Notes under the pieces: generated by a model
The model's database searches: none
Told to the model about the DNA's origin: nothing
Seen by the model: the letters and a program-made list of their open reading frames with translations, nothing else
Program-made: the position numbers and the translations under genes
From: Litorimonas sp964511495
GTDB lineage: Bacteria > Pseudomonadota > Alphaproteobacteria > Caulobacterales > Maricaulaceae
Assembly (NCBI GenBank): GCA_964511495.1
Contig: CAZEFT010000012.1
Location: 1-64,000, forward strand
DNA length: 64,000 bases
Reading direction: 5' to 3'
Shown: piece after piece, positions 17,495 through 25,460 of the stretch
Layout: every line of letters begins with the position of its first letter
Numbering within the stretch: position 1 is the first letter of the stretch

Positions 17495-20400
17495 CAATTG
17501 CGGCACCCACCGCTCCAGCGCGGCTTGCAAATCTTGTTGTCGCATGGGTTTGGGCAAATAATCATTCATTCCCGCTCTTAAAAATCGATCTTGATCGCCT
17601 TTAAAGGCATGGGCTGTACAAGCCAGTATCGGGGTTTCCCGATTCAGTCCTTTTTCGCAATTTCTGATATTTTTCGTAGCCTCTTCCCCGTCCATAATCG
17701 GCATAGAAACGTCCATAAATATCAAATCAAACGCCTGTTCGGCGGCTATTTTTACGGCCTCTTCCCCATTAGATACAACTTGGATATCGAACTCATACGC
17801 CTCCAGAAAATTGCAAAGTACAGTTTGATTAATTTGGTTGTCATCAGCGATTAAAATGCGGGGTTTCAAGGAATTTACAATTTTCTCTTCCGTGGCAACA
17901 TTGATATTGGCAGACAGAGCAGCAGGTTCGGTTTTTGGCTCTTGGCGCGCTTCCAGATCTGCAACTGATTTTGTCGCACGAGTCGGTTCGCTGACTGCAC
18001 CCCAACTGTCAATCTTTGGCACTGTGACCACAGCCTCATTATCTCCCCGCAACAGTGCGCTCAAACGTGTAGAGAAGAGACTTTGGCTGACAGGTTTTAT
18101 CAAAACGTCATCAACCCCTATGGACTTCAAACGTTCTCTATAAGCAGAAATATCAGCCGATGATGTGAGAACCACGCGGACACCGGACAACGCCTTATCG
18201 GCATGAATGGCTTTCGCAATAGCCGCCCCATTAGTCGCTGCAAATTTGTAATCCATGACGACCAAATCGAAAGCAACTCCATCGGATAGAGCCTGTTTTA
18301 GGACAGGAATAATTAATTCGGGGTCGCTCAGGGTCAATACTTTGGAATTCAGTTTTTTGAGATAGTCTTTGAAAACTGCCTGCTCCTCTTCACTCTCCGA
18401 GACGAAAATTGAGCGGCTTACCGGAAGAATGATCTCGGCATGACAAAGCTCCGCGCTGTCTTCTTCTTCCTTCGCAATGGATAGAGGTAGCATAACAAAA
18501 AATTCGGAGCCTTCTCCAGCTACGGACTCAAGGCTCAGTTCCCCATCCATGGCTTGTGCCAATTGACGGCTGATTGTTAGCCCCAGCCCTGTCCCGCCAT
18601 ATTTACGCGTCGTGGACCCTTCGGCTTGCGTAAATCCTTCAAATATCTTTTTCATTTGTTCTGGGGTGATACCGATACCCGTATCTTTAACGGAAAGCCT
18701 GAGGTGAGCGACATCTTCGACAACCTCTCCGGTTGCAGAAATCTTGACATGGCCTGCTTCAGTAAATTTGATAGCGTTAGAGACGAGATTAGTCAGAATT
18801 TGACGTATGCGGCCTTCATCGCCAATCACATTTTGCGGTAATTCGGGCGCATAATTCACTATAATTTCCAGTGATTTTTCTTTCGCAGATTGGCTAAATA
18901 ATGCAGCGATGTCACCCAGAGCCACATGCAAGTTAAACGGCAATGGATCCAACTCCATTTTCCCCGCCTCAATTTTAGAGAAGTCAAGAATATCGTTCAA
19001 AATTCCCATCAAAGATGTACCTGATTTATAGACCGTCCGAGCATAGCTGCGTTGTTTCGGGTTTAGATCTGTATTGAGAAGTACCTCGGTCATGCCCAAA
19101 ACGCCATTCATCGGCGTTCGAATTTCGTGAGACATATTCGCCAGAAATTCTGATTTGGCTTGGTTTGCTTTTTCAGCCTCAACCCGCGCTTGTTTAAGCT
19201 TACCTGACAAAAATAACTGCACCAAACCGAAAACAGAGGCTCCGAACGCTAATAATATACTGATGATTCCAATGACGCGTTGACGGTTAATCATTTGGTC
19301 TTTCAGTTCTGAATTCGCCTGTAGCAATGAAGATTTCTCTTTCAAAATTGAGGATTGTTCTTGCGAATAGTCTCTCAGCTTCTTTGCAACATCCCCCAAT
19401 TCATTAGTTTTGCGTACCTGAACCGCGTTGAAATAATTGCGTTGTGTCTCAAAGGCCTTCTCAAATTCGCCCTCTACATGGAAAACTTCAGCTTCGGCCA
19501 ATGGCCAGTCTCTCTGCACAACAACATCACTCGAAAATTTGGGATGGTTTTTTGCCATGTCATAATATTCTCGCGCCGCCACGGCATTTCCCGCGCGCGC
19601 CTGAGCAATGGCCAAATGATAATAGAGGGTCAATGAACGGTCTTTTGCGATATGGAGATAGCTTTCCGCCGTTTCCAAACACTCAAGAGCGCGATCATTT
19701 TTTAGAAAACGCAAAAAATTACGACCACACAGAAAAGCCGCATTATACATATTGCGGTCATTCCCCGTCAGCGAAGCAATCCTCTGATTAGTTTCATCAA
19801 TTTCATTGATGATGGACGTCTTCCCTCTTTCCATCACCATACGCGCAAGATGATAGGAATAAGAATCTCCGGATAACGGTAACCCCAATGTATGAACGAG
19901 TTTGAGTTGTCGCGACATCGTCTCAACAGCTTTGGGGTAATCGTCATAGATCATATATGTGAAACCCTCGAAATCGAGTGTTTCTGTTAAGAGGTACTCA
20001 TCAACCTCTTGGTCTTTTAAAAATGATTTGAGTGTTTGTAAGGCTTCAATCGTTTTTTCGGTTTCACTCATGACCCCGTAAGCATACCCCAAAAACATAA
20101 TGGCCCGCGCTCTGACTTTATAAGGCAGAGCTTCATCATCCCGCATATTTTTAAAAACTTCTAACGGGTCTTCAAAGTTACGCTCTATGTAAAATTCGGT
20201 AAAGGCGTCGAAAAGCTTGAGATTTTGCCTGTGCTCATCCGAGTTTTGAGCCTCCATCTCCGAAATATAAGCGGGACGCGCGACCGCCAGGATATCTTTA
20301 TAGACATAGAATGTAGCCTGATGGACTTGGTAATAAAGTAAACGGAGCTTTTCCTCGCCCTCCGCCCGTTCAATCCGGTGCTCAAAGGCCGCGTTCACCT

Positions 20401-20587
20401 CATCAGTATAAACCAGCTTATTGTCTTCAATATAACGAGTGAGGTCGAAGCTCTGATTGATCCATTCCGGATTTTGCGTCAGCTCCACCTCAGACATAGC
20501 GCTATTTTTGACCTGCGCCTGACCCATTTGGCTTCCGCATAAGCAACATAGCGCAAGGATAAAAACATAGTGGAGAAACCTCAGCAT
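17480..20587 (-). CDS. Hybrid histidine kinase with periplasmic TPR-like sensor and two receiver domains
   Basis: 1035 residues. Signal peptide (1-24), a helical TPR-like sensor (about 30-390), a coiled-coil stretch, one membrane helix (about 435-457), HisKA with His487 in NMSHEIRTPMNG, HATPase with N box and GTGLGL (about 600-715), a first receiver (Asp779, MDYKF) and a second receiver (Asp959, MDVSMPIMDG, ending TAHAFKGD..YLPKP). The kinase senses an extracytoplasmic signal and passes phosphate through its receivers. The partner is unknown. A full CtrA consensus site lies 61-75 bases upstream. It ends against the phytase gene, but no functional link is shown. Confidence 0.9.
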   Translation of the reverse strand: MLRFLHYVFILALCCLCGSQMGQAQVKNSAMSEVELTQNPEWINQSFDLTRYIEDNKLVYTDEVNAAFEHRIERAEGEEKLRLLYYQVHQATFYVYKDILAVARPAYISEMEAQNSDEHRQNLKLFDAFTEFYIERNFEDPLEVFKNMRDDEALPYKVRARAIMFLGYAYGVMSETEKTIEALQTLKSFLKDQEVDEYLLTETLDFEGFTYMIYDDYPKAVETMSRQLKLVHTLGLPLSGDSYSYHLARMVMERGKTSIINEIDETNQRIASLTGNDRNMYNAAFLCGRNFLRFLKNDRALECLETAESYLHIAKDRSLTLYYHLAIAQARAGNAVAAREYYDMAKNHPKFSSDVVVQRDWPLAEAEVFHVEGEFEKAFETQRNYFNAVQVRKTNELGDVAKKLRDYSQEQSSILKEKSSLLQANSELKDQMINRQRVIGIISILLAFGASVFGLVQLFLSGKLKQARVEAEKANQAKSEFLANMSHEIRTPMNGVLGMTEVLLNTDLNPKQRSYARTVYKSGTSLMGILNDILDFSKIEAGKMELDPLPFNLHVALGDIAALFSQSAKEKSLEIIVNYAPELPQNVIGDEGRIRQILTNLVSNAIKFTEAGHVKISATGEVVEDVAHLRLSVKDTGIGITPEQMKKIFEGFTQAEGSTTRKYGGTGLGLTISRQLAQAMDGELSLESVAGEGSEFFVMLPLSIAKEEEDSAELCHAEIILPVSRSIFVSESEEEQAVFKDYLKKLNSKVLTLSDPELIIPVLKQALSDGVAFDLVVMDYKFAATNGAAIAKAIHADKALSGVRVVLTSSADISAYRERLKSIGVDDVLIKPVSQSLFSTRLSALLRGDNEAVVTVPKIDSWGAVSEPTRATKSVADLEARQEPKTEPAALSANINVATEEKIVNSLKPRILIADDNQINQTVLCNFLEAYEFDIQVVSNGEEAVKIAAEQAFDLIFMDVSMPIMDGEEATKNIRNCEKGLNRETPILACTAHAFKGDQDRFLRAGMNDYLPKPMRQQDLQAALERWVPQLKKAA

Positions 20588-20647
20588 ATCTAAAAAAGAG
20601 CCTATTATTGGGTGTATTTATATTTTTACACGCATATGGCAGAGAGT

Positions 20648-20662
20648 TTAATTCGTGTTTAA
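20648..20662 (-). promoter_or_regulatory. CtrA-consensus site upstream of hybrid kinase
   Basis: TTAA-N7-TTAA, read on the minus strand as TTAAACACGAATTAA. It matches the full CtrA recognition sequence and lies 61-75 bases before the kinase start, a usual promoter distance. Confidence 0.55.
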
Positions 20663-20851
20663 ACCCTTATCCAGACTGTCCCAAAAACTGAAATTATGGT
20701 TCTTATTGTGTTAACGCATCCTGATTGTTTGATATGTCCGCTGCACAGCAAAAGGCCTTGCAAAACCGCTTGATCCGACTATAAGGCGCGCTTCACCGGA
20801 CGCGGTCTGTTTGTGTTTGGTTCGGCATGGGGTCGAGCAAGCAATCAGAGC

Positions 20852-20879
20852 CACCGTTAGGTGACCGCCTTCACGGTCA
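20852..20879 (+). promoter_or_regulatory. Candidate autoregulatory leader of rpsF
   Basis: Two small hairpins, CACC-GTTA-GGTG (20852-20863) and TGACCG-CCTTCA-CGGTCA (20862-20879), overlap by two bases and so compete. They lie 36 bases before the rpsF start. S6-S18 complexes are known to bind leader RNAs in many bacteria; that this is such an element is inference from position and shape only. Confidence 0.35.
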
Positions 20880-20914
20880 GCCTTGCGCCGCTTCCCTAAC
20901 AATGAAGGACTGTT

Positions 20915-21268
20915 ATGTCTCTGTACGAGCACGTGGTAATTTCACGTCCGGACATCTCTTCTGGTCAAGTTGAAGAGTTCGTCCAAAATCTCGCCAAAAA
21001 AATTGAAAACGCCGGCGGCACTGTTGAAGGTGCTGAATATTGGGGTCTTCGCAATTTGGCGTATCGCATGAATAAGAACCGTAAGGCACATTATTCATTG
21101 CTTAAAGTCAACGCACACTCTGATGTCGTTCACGAAATCGAACGTCAACACCGCATCAACGAAGATGTTCTGCGTTATATGTCAATCCGTGTCGAAGAAT
21201 TCTCTGATGAGCCGTCTCCGATCATGAAAAAACGCGAAGAGCGCAAGCGTCGCTCACGGGAGGATTAG
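20915..21268 (+). CDS. rpsF: 30S ribosomal protein S6
   Basis: 117 residues beginning MSLYEHVVISRPDIS, with the family core GGTVEGAEYWGLRNLAYRMNKNRKAHY and a charged C-terminal tail. S6 binds S18 on the platform of the small subunit. The ATG follows AAGGA. It leads the rpsF-rpsR-rplI operon, 3 bases before rpsR. Confidence 0.97.
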   Translation: MSLYEHVVISRPDISSGQVEEFVQNLAKKIENAGGTVEGAEYWGLRNLAYRMNKNRKAHYSLLKVNAHSDVVHEIERQHRINEDVLRYMSIRVEEFSDEPSPIMKKREERKRRSRED

Positions 21269-21271
21269 ACC

Positions 21272-21532
21272 ATGGCGAAAGATCAAATCAAAATTGAAAA
21301 CCTGCCTAGCCGCACGAGCTTCCGCCGTCGCCGCAAGGTATGCCCATTCTCTGGCGATAACGGCCTGACCATCGATTACAAAGATCCAAAGATGTTGCAG
21401 CGTTATATGTCTGAAAAAGGCAAAATCGCGCCGTCACGCATCACTGCGGTTTCCGGCAAAAAGCAACGCGAATTGGCTCGCGCCATTAAGCGTGCCCGTT
21501 TCTTGGGCCTTTTGCCCTATGAAGTGAAATAA
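21272..21532 (+). CDS. rpsR: 30S ribosomal protein S18
   Basis: 86 residues with the characteristic CPF start (RRRKVCPFSG), IDYKDPKML and GKIAPSRITAVSGKKQRELARAIKRARFLGLLPY. It pairs with S6. GGGAGG lies a few bases before its ATG within the end of rpsF. Confidence 0.97.
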   Translation: MAKDQIKIENLPSRTSFRRRRKVCPFSGDNGLTIDYKDPKMLQRYMSEKGKIAPSRITAVSGKKQRELARAIKRARFLGLLPYEVK

Positions 21533-21543
21533 GGAGAATACTC

Positions 21544-22191
21544 ATGGAAGTCATTCTACTTGAACGCATCGAAAACCTCGGCGGTATGGGCGACGTTGTT
21601 TCCGTAAAGCCCGGCTATGGCCGTAACTATCTCTTGCCACAGGAAAAAGCACTGCGCGCGACGAAAGCCAATTTGGCCCGTTTCGAAGCCGAACGCGAAT
21701 ATCTTGAGCAACGCAATGAAGAAACAAAGCAAAAAGCTGCCGAAGAAGGTAAATCTCTCGATGGCGAAGCGGTTGTTCTTATCCGTAAAGCCGGTGACAC
21801 AGGTCAGCTTTATGGCTCAGTTTCCGCACGTGATATTGCTGAAGAACTCAAAGGCAAGGGCGTGAAGCGCAACATGGTTGTTCTTGAAAACCCAATCAAA
21901 GCTTTGGGTGTTCATGATGTCACCCTACGTCTGCACCCTGAAGTCTCTGTGAACATTACAGTAAACGTGGCCCGTTCCGAAGACGAAGCCGAGCGTCAAG
22001 CTAAAGGCGAAAACGTTATTGAGATGGAACAGGAAGAAGCCAAAGCCGATGCCGCTGAAAGTGCTGCTGAACGTGCCGCAACAGCTGTCAGCATGTTCGA
22101 AGGTGATGCACCCGAAGAATTCGTCGCTCCCGACGAAGGTGCCGCTGAAGAGCCTGCCGCTGACGAAGCTCCAAAGGCTGAAGAAGGCTAA
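21544..22191 (+). CDS. rplI: 50S ribosomal protein L9
   Basis: 215 residues. N-terminal rRNA-binding domain MEVILLERIENLGGMGDVVSVKPGYGRNYLLPQ (stated in pieces: MEVILLERIENLG then VKPGYGRNYL), a long connecting helix and the C-terminal domain (GQLYGSVSARDIA). The tail from about 160 is an acidic Ala/Glu-rich extension, longer than the usual 150-residue bacterial L9 but common in alphaproteobacteria. AAGGAG precedes the ATG. Confidence 0.96.
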   Translation: MEVILLERIENLGGMGDVVSVKPGYGRNYLLPQEKALRATKANLARFEAEREYLEQRNEETKQKAAEEGKSLDGEAVVLIRKAGDTGQLYGSVSARDIAEELKGKGVKRNMVVLENPIKALGVHDVTLRLHPEVSVNITVNVARSEDEAERQAKGENVIEMEQEEAKADAAESAAERAATAVSMFEGDAPEEFVAPDEGAAEEPAADEAPKAEEG

Positions 22192-22213
22192 AGCTTTCCA
22201 TTTTAAGATAAGA

Positions 22214-22241
22214 AAAACCCGCTCTTCGAAGCGGGTTTTTT
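22214..22241 (+). terminator. Intrinsic terminator after rplI
   Basis: Stem AAACCCGC/GCGGGTTT with loop TCTTCGAA and six T residues. It ends the ribosomal operon. Confidence 0.9.
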
Positions 22242-22265
22242 CTTGGACTCGACTCTTTGACCTCG

Positions 22266-22670
22266 TCAGGGTTTGAGAGTTTTATCTCTAAAGCCTGTAC
22301 CATCGACGCTTACTTCCGCAGTATGATGACTCGCTGCACTCGAGTCGCCTTTGGCTTTTTCAGCCGCAATTTTCTTACTCTCTTTAACAATCGGGCCGCC
22401 TACCGGACAGATTTGTTGGGCAAAGCCATGCAGAGTATTCGTCAGGTTTTCGGGTACCAAAGCGTAATGAACGAACTGCCCTTTCTTTTCTTTCGAAATC
22501 AACCCGGCATTTTCCAGAACGGATAAATGTTTCGACAATGATGGCTTACTCATTTCGAAGCGTTCGGCGATCTCTCCCGCCGTCAAACTGGTCGCGGATA
22601 GATAAGCTAGAATGCGCCTGCGGGGCGTCGACGCTAGGGCTGAAAAAACTTTATCCAAAGAAAACTCCAA
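22266..22670 (-). CDS. ArsR-family winged-helix repressor (SdpR-like)
   Basis: 134 residues. The winged-helix domain spans about 1-90: ALASTPRRRILAYLSA, recognition helix SKPSLSKHLSVLENAGLI, and wing KKGQFVHYAL. The metal-binding CVC motif of ArsR is absent, and the only Cys (QQICPVGGP) is in the tail region, so a non-metal signal or simple autoregulation is likely. It is divergent from the membrane protein at 22773, and the shared 102-base region holds five regularly spaced repeats, so it probably controls that gene and itself. Confidence 0.85.
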   Translation of the reverse strand: MEFSLDKVFSALASTPRRRILAYLSATSLTAGEIAERFEMSKPSLSKHLSVLENAGLISKEKKGQFVHYALVPENLTNTLHGFAQQICPVGGPIVKESKKIAAEKAKGDSSAASHHTAEVSVDGTGFRDKTLKP

Positions 22671-22682
22671 AAATGCTATTTA

Positions 22683-22736
22683 ACTAATTGACTAAATAAC
22701 TAAACATTGCTTTAAGACAGTTAGCTAATAAGCTAA
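22683..22736. promoter_or_regulatory. Tandem 8-base repeats, probable ArsR-type operator
   Basis: ACTAA occurs at 22683, 22691 and 22699, exactly 8 bases apart, and AGCTAA at 22723 and 22731, again 8 apart. The second pair also reads as an inverted repeat TTAGCT-AATA-AGCTAA (22721-22736). The sites fill the divergent promoter region of the ArsR gene and the membrane protein gene. Confidence 0.55.
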
Positions 22737-22772
22737 ATAATGGAATTATGACCACAAGCAAGGGAGAATATC

Positions 22773-23150
22773 ATGCTTGGTTACACCTATCTTCTTTATA
22801 TCGGTCTCAGCCTCATTCTGACAGTCTGGGTCGGACAAACGCTATTCCGGAATGGACGCGTCTTTCTTCTTGAGAACTATGCCGACAAGCCAAACTTGGC
22901 TGATGCCATCAATCATATGCTGCTCGTCGGGTTTTATCTCATCAATATCGGCTTTATCGCTTACACGATGAAGATAAGTGGAGCGGGTCCGGAGAGCTGG
23001 ACTGAAGCCTTGGAATTCCTCAGTGTCAAAATTGGTTTTGTGGCGATTATCCTCGGTCTGATGCATTTCAGTCTGATGTTCGCTCTGCAGAAATACAGCC
23101 AATTAAACCTCGCACGCCCGAATTTTCCGGTTATTAAAGGTCAGACATAG
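22773..23150 (+). CDS. Small inner-membrane protein, unknown
   Basis: 125 residues with about three membrane helices: TYLLYIGLSLILTVWVG (3-20), LLVGFYLINIGFIAYTM (50-66) and VKIGFVAIILGLMHFSLMF (88-106). No family is recognised. GGGAG lies 8-12 bases before the ATG. It is expressed away from the ArsR-type gene and is its most likely regulatory target. Confidence 0.75.
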   Translation: MLGYTYLLYIGLSLILTVWVGQTLFRNGRVFLLENYADKPNLADAINHMLLVGFYLINIGFIAYTMKISGAGPESWTEALEFLSVKIGFVAIILGLMHFSLMFALQKYSQLNLARPNFPVIKGQT

Positions 23151-23313
23151 TCTGTAAATATCAAGAAGAGGGAGCTGTATTCGACAACGGCATCCTCTTT
23201 CACTCCGTTAACTTTTTCTAAATCTTAAAATTTTGTATATTCTTCATCCTGTCTTTTAGAGTCTATGAAACCGTTGGATGTTAATTTTGGTGTTCCTAGG
23301 AAAGGACACTAGA

Positions 23314-23907
23314 ATGAGTATCATTGGATCGCTTTTTGGCGTGCCATCTGCGCCGCCACAATCGCCTCCGCCTCCTCCTCCGTCTCAGGAAGAAGAAACG
23401 CAAGGCACGAATAATCAAAATCAAACTAATCAAAGTCAGTCATCGTCAGAGACTACGACAGATAACAGCACAAACCAATCACAGGAGAGTTCAACTACAT
23501 CGACGAATACGTCTTCGAATGACGCGTCAGGCCAGACGGGTGGCAATACCGAAAACGGGTCAAACTCGGTTCCGGTTTCAGACTCCGTCACGCAATTTTC
23601 TCAAACAAGTAACACACCTAGTGCGAGTGAGTTAGCCTTCAGCCTTCCTGCCGAATTAGGCACTGAAGGTATCGAGCTCAGTGACGCGGAGTTGCGAGCT
23701 ATTGCTACAAATCCATCCGGTGGTTACGGAACAGGCTCTGACAATATTTTGTCACTCTTCGAACCGATTGACTCAGCAGATTTGGCTCAAGCCATTACTG
23801 TTGAACCCGAACAAGAACCCGAAGGCTTCACAGATGTCGTCAAAAATTTCTATGCCGTCTCAAATCCGGACAATGAAATCGAGACAATTTTAAAAGAATT
23901 CGTCTAA
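23314..23907 (+). CDS. Ser/Thr/Gln/Asn-rich protein of unknown function
   Basis: 197 residues from the ATG at 23314 (MSIIGSLFGVPSAPP), which follows AGGAAAGGA; an earlier ATG at 23278 lacks a site. Residues 10-110 are a low-complexity stretch: a Pro run, then a Ser/Thr/Gln/Asn-rich segment expected to be disordered. The C-terminal 80 residues (AFSLPAELGTEGIELSDAEL and on) could form a small domain. No signal peptide is evident. Function is unknown. Confidence 0.65.
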   Translation: MSIIGSLFGVPSAPPQSPPPPPPSQEEETQGTNNQNQTNQSQSSSETTTDNSTNQSQESSTTSTNTSSNDASGQTGGNTENGSNSVPVSDSVTQFSQTSNTPSASELAFSLPAELGTEGIELSDAELRAIATNPSGGYGTGSDNILSLFEPIDSADLAQAITVEPEQEPEGFTDVVKNFYAVSNPDNEIETILKEFV

Positions 23908-23914
23908 TCTCAAA

Positions 23915-23938
23915 CAAAAAAGGGGCTCTATTGAGCCC
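23915..23938 (-). terminator. Intrinsic terminator (minus strand)
   Basis: Minus-strand stem GGGCTC/GAGCCC with a four-base loop, followed by a T-rich run (A7 on plus at 23915-23921). It would end the transcript from the gene at 24003. Confidence 0.7.
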
Positions 23939-23978
23939 AAATAGATTATTAATATTGCTCCCACCCAATATTAATAGG

Positions 23979-24004
23979 GCCCCGCTTTCATGCGGGGCTT
24001 TTTT
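23979..24004 (+). terminator. Intrinsic terminator (plus strand)
   Basis: Stem GCCCCGC/GCGGGGC with loop TTTCAT and six to seven T residues. It ends the plus-strand gene at 23314. Confidence 0.88.
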
Positions 24005-24359
24005 ATGCAGCGATTGTTTCGCCTTCTCGGGTTGACGTCATCAGATCATGATACAAGCCCCACGCATAAGTTGAGATGGAAGGTCCGGCATTTAATTGAT
24101 ATAAGAGCCGACAGAGTACCCGCTCTTCTTCACCAAAATTGGGACCAAAACCAAAACGCTTAGCCGCTCGACCAATCGATTCAATGGCAGCTTTTTTCTC
24201 AAAGCAATAATCCCATTCCGGCTGGTCTTCGATCATGAAGCGAACATGATCAATACGTTCAAACCCGCTAGTTGCGAAGTCATAAGGAAAGGATGGCGAC
24301 TTTTTCGACGTGGCCCCGCCATCAAATGTTTTAAATAACCCAAGCACATCGTCCCCCAA
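24003..24359 (-). CDS. Unknown small protein
   Basis: 118 residues, not recognised. It has no signal peptide or membrane helix. The middle part (MIEDQPEWDYCFEKKAAIESIGRAAKRFGFGPNFGEEERVLCRLL, mentioned by position about 42-86) looks helical. It is flanked by terminators and transcribed away from the lipoprotein at 24702. It is kept because the frame is well bounded and codon use resembles its neighbours. Confidence 0.55.
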   Translation of the reverse strand: MGDDVLGLFKTFDGGATSKKSPSFPYDFATSGFERIDHVRFMIEDQPEWDYCFEKKAAIESIGRAAKRFGFGPNFGEEERVLCRLLYQLNAGPSISTYAWGLYHDLMTSTREGETIAA

Positions 24360-24701
24360 CTCTGTGTTATCTTTTCAAGAGACTAATCTCTCATCTATGT
24401 AAAGCGCCTTGCTCTATCTATGTTAGGTAGTGTCTAGCGCTGTCAACATGAATGTGCATTGAACAGCGCAAATCTTTGAAAACAAGCCAAAAAACGACAT
24501 AATTCGTTAACAAAGCTCTACTCAATGCGTAGATTTTTGAGGCCACAAAGATTGGGAGCGATCATTTTATAAACCGGGAATAGTTCTCATAAGCTGAGAT
24601 TCTTTTCAGCCTTTGGTTGATTATTTATCGAGCGCGCTTACAAAAGTCTCGGCGCTCGAAGCTTCGTAGCGAGCGCTAAGGGGACATCACAAGGGCCTAT
24701 C
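24360..24701. other. Intergenic region with two hairpins
   Basis: 342 bases without a gene. GCGCTGT (24437-24443) pairs with ACAGCGC (24463-24469) across 19 bases, and GCGCTCG (24653-24659) pairs with CGAGCGC (24671-24677) across 11 bases, the latter 25 bases before the lipoprotein start. No T-runs follow, so these are not typical terminators. Confidence 0.5.
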
Positions 24702-25430
24702 ATGAAAAAAATGACCGCTATTACGCTCATCACGGCTTTAGCCTTGTCAGCTTGCGCAACCACGAAAACAAAAAAAACCAATATAGCCGAGACCGCACCT
24801 GTGGTCGAAAAACCAAAATATGAGACATTGGTATATGGCGCGCCCAAGCCTCTGGTTTGTGGTTATGAACAACCCGCCAACGGCGCTCTGGCAGAACGCC
24901 CAAATGCACAAATCATGTGGGAAAATTATCTCTATGACCGCCCTGAAGGTATTTGGGGTGAAATTGGTGGGTATGTCGAAATCAATGGTAATCTCCCATT
25001 TGATCAAGGCCGTTGGACGAATGCGTGTTCGGTTCGCCTATCCCATATGTTGAACAAGGCCGGACATAAGATACCCCGTCAGCGCAAGAAAACTGTCAGC
25101 GGAGGGAATAAGGATCAATATTATTACCGCGTTGCTGATTTGGAAAAATATCTCATCAAAACTTATGGTGAACCAGAACTCGCTATCAATGATGGCACTG
25201 CCAATAGTTTCGATTTGCCTGATAAAGCCGGTATCGTTTTAATGGACTTTCCCGCCGCCTCCTATACCGGTCATGTAACAATCTGGAATGGCGCCGGGAC
25301 GGTTGATGGCGCAGAAATCGGCGGCTATCGCGTCCTTTTCTGGGAACTCCCCTGTTTTGTCCCGGCAGATCGTAAAGAAACGCCAATCGCCATGGGTCAG
25401 CCAGCCCCTAATGAGAGCGCTCTTCCCTAG
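24702..25430 (+). CDS. Tae4-like peptidoglycan amidase, lipoprotein form
   Basis: 242 residues. Residues 1-18 are a lipoprotein signal (ALSAC, Cys18). From about 85 onward it follows the type VI amidase effector 4 (Tae4) pattern: TNACSVRLSHMLNKAGHKIP with catalytic Cys109, YYYRVADLEKYL, and GHVTIWNG with catalytic His191. Tae4 enzymes cut the D-Glu-mDAP bond of peptidoglycan. Here a membrane anchor replaces effector secretion and no type VI genes or immunity gene are in the window, so a role in the cell's own wall is more likely. It converges with a DUF1287 gene of a similar peptidase type. Confidence 0.75.
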   Translation: MKKMTAITLITALALSACATTKTKKTNIAETAPVVEKPKYETLVYGAPKPLVCGYEQPANGALAERPNAQIMWENYLYDRPEGIWGEIGGYVEINGNLPFDQGRWTNACSVRLSHMLNKAGHKIPRQRKKTVSGGNKDQYYYRVADLEKYLIKTYGEPELAINDGTANSFDLPDKAGIVLMDFPAASYTGHVTIWNGAGTVDGAEIGGYRVLFWELPCFVPADRKETPIAMGQPAPNESALP

Positions 25431-25460
25431 ATATACAAAACATACTTGAGTTTGAGGGGT

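Larger units (their letters stand above)
20588..20914. other. Divergent intergenic region of hybrid kinase and rpsF
   Basis: 327 bases without a gene. It holds a CtrA consensus site near the kinase end (20648-20662) and a structured leader near rpsF (20852-20879). No ORF of note was seen. Confidence 0.6.

Noticed and set aside
20588..20914. tRNA or small RNA gene before rpsF
   Set aside because: No cloverleaf, CCA end or T-loop motif could be read; only short competing hairpins next to the rpsF start.
23941..24006. Possible CRISPR-like or repeat array at the hairpins
   Set aside because: Only two different hairpins, each explained as a terminator for one of two converging genes.
24702..25430. 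Type VI secretion toxin with linked immunity gene
   Set aside because: No Tai4-like immunity gene or type VI component is nearby, and the lipobox argues against effector export.
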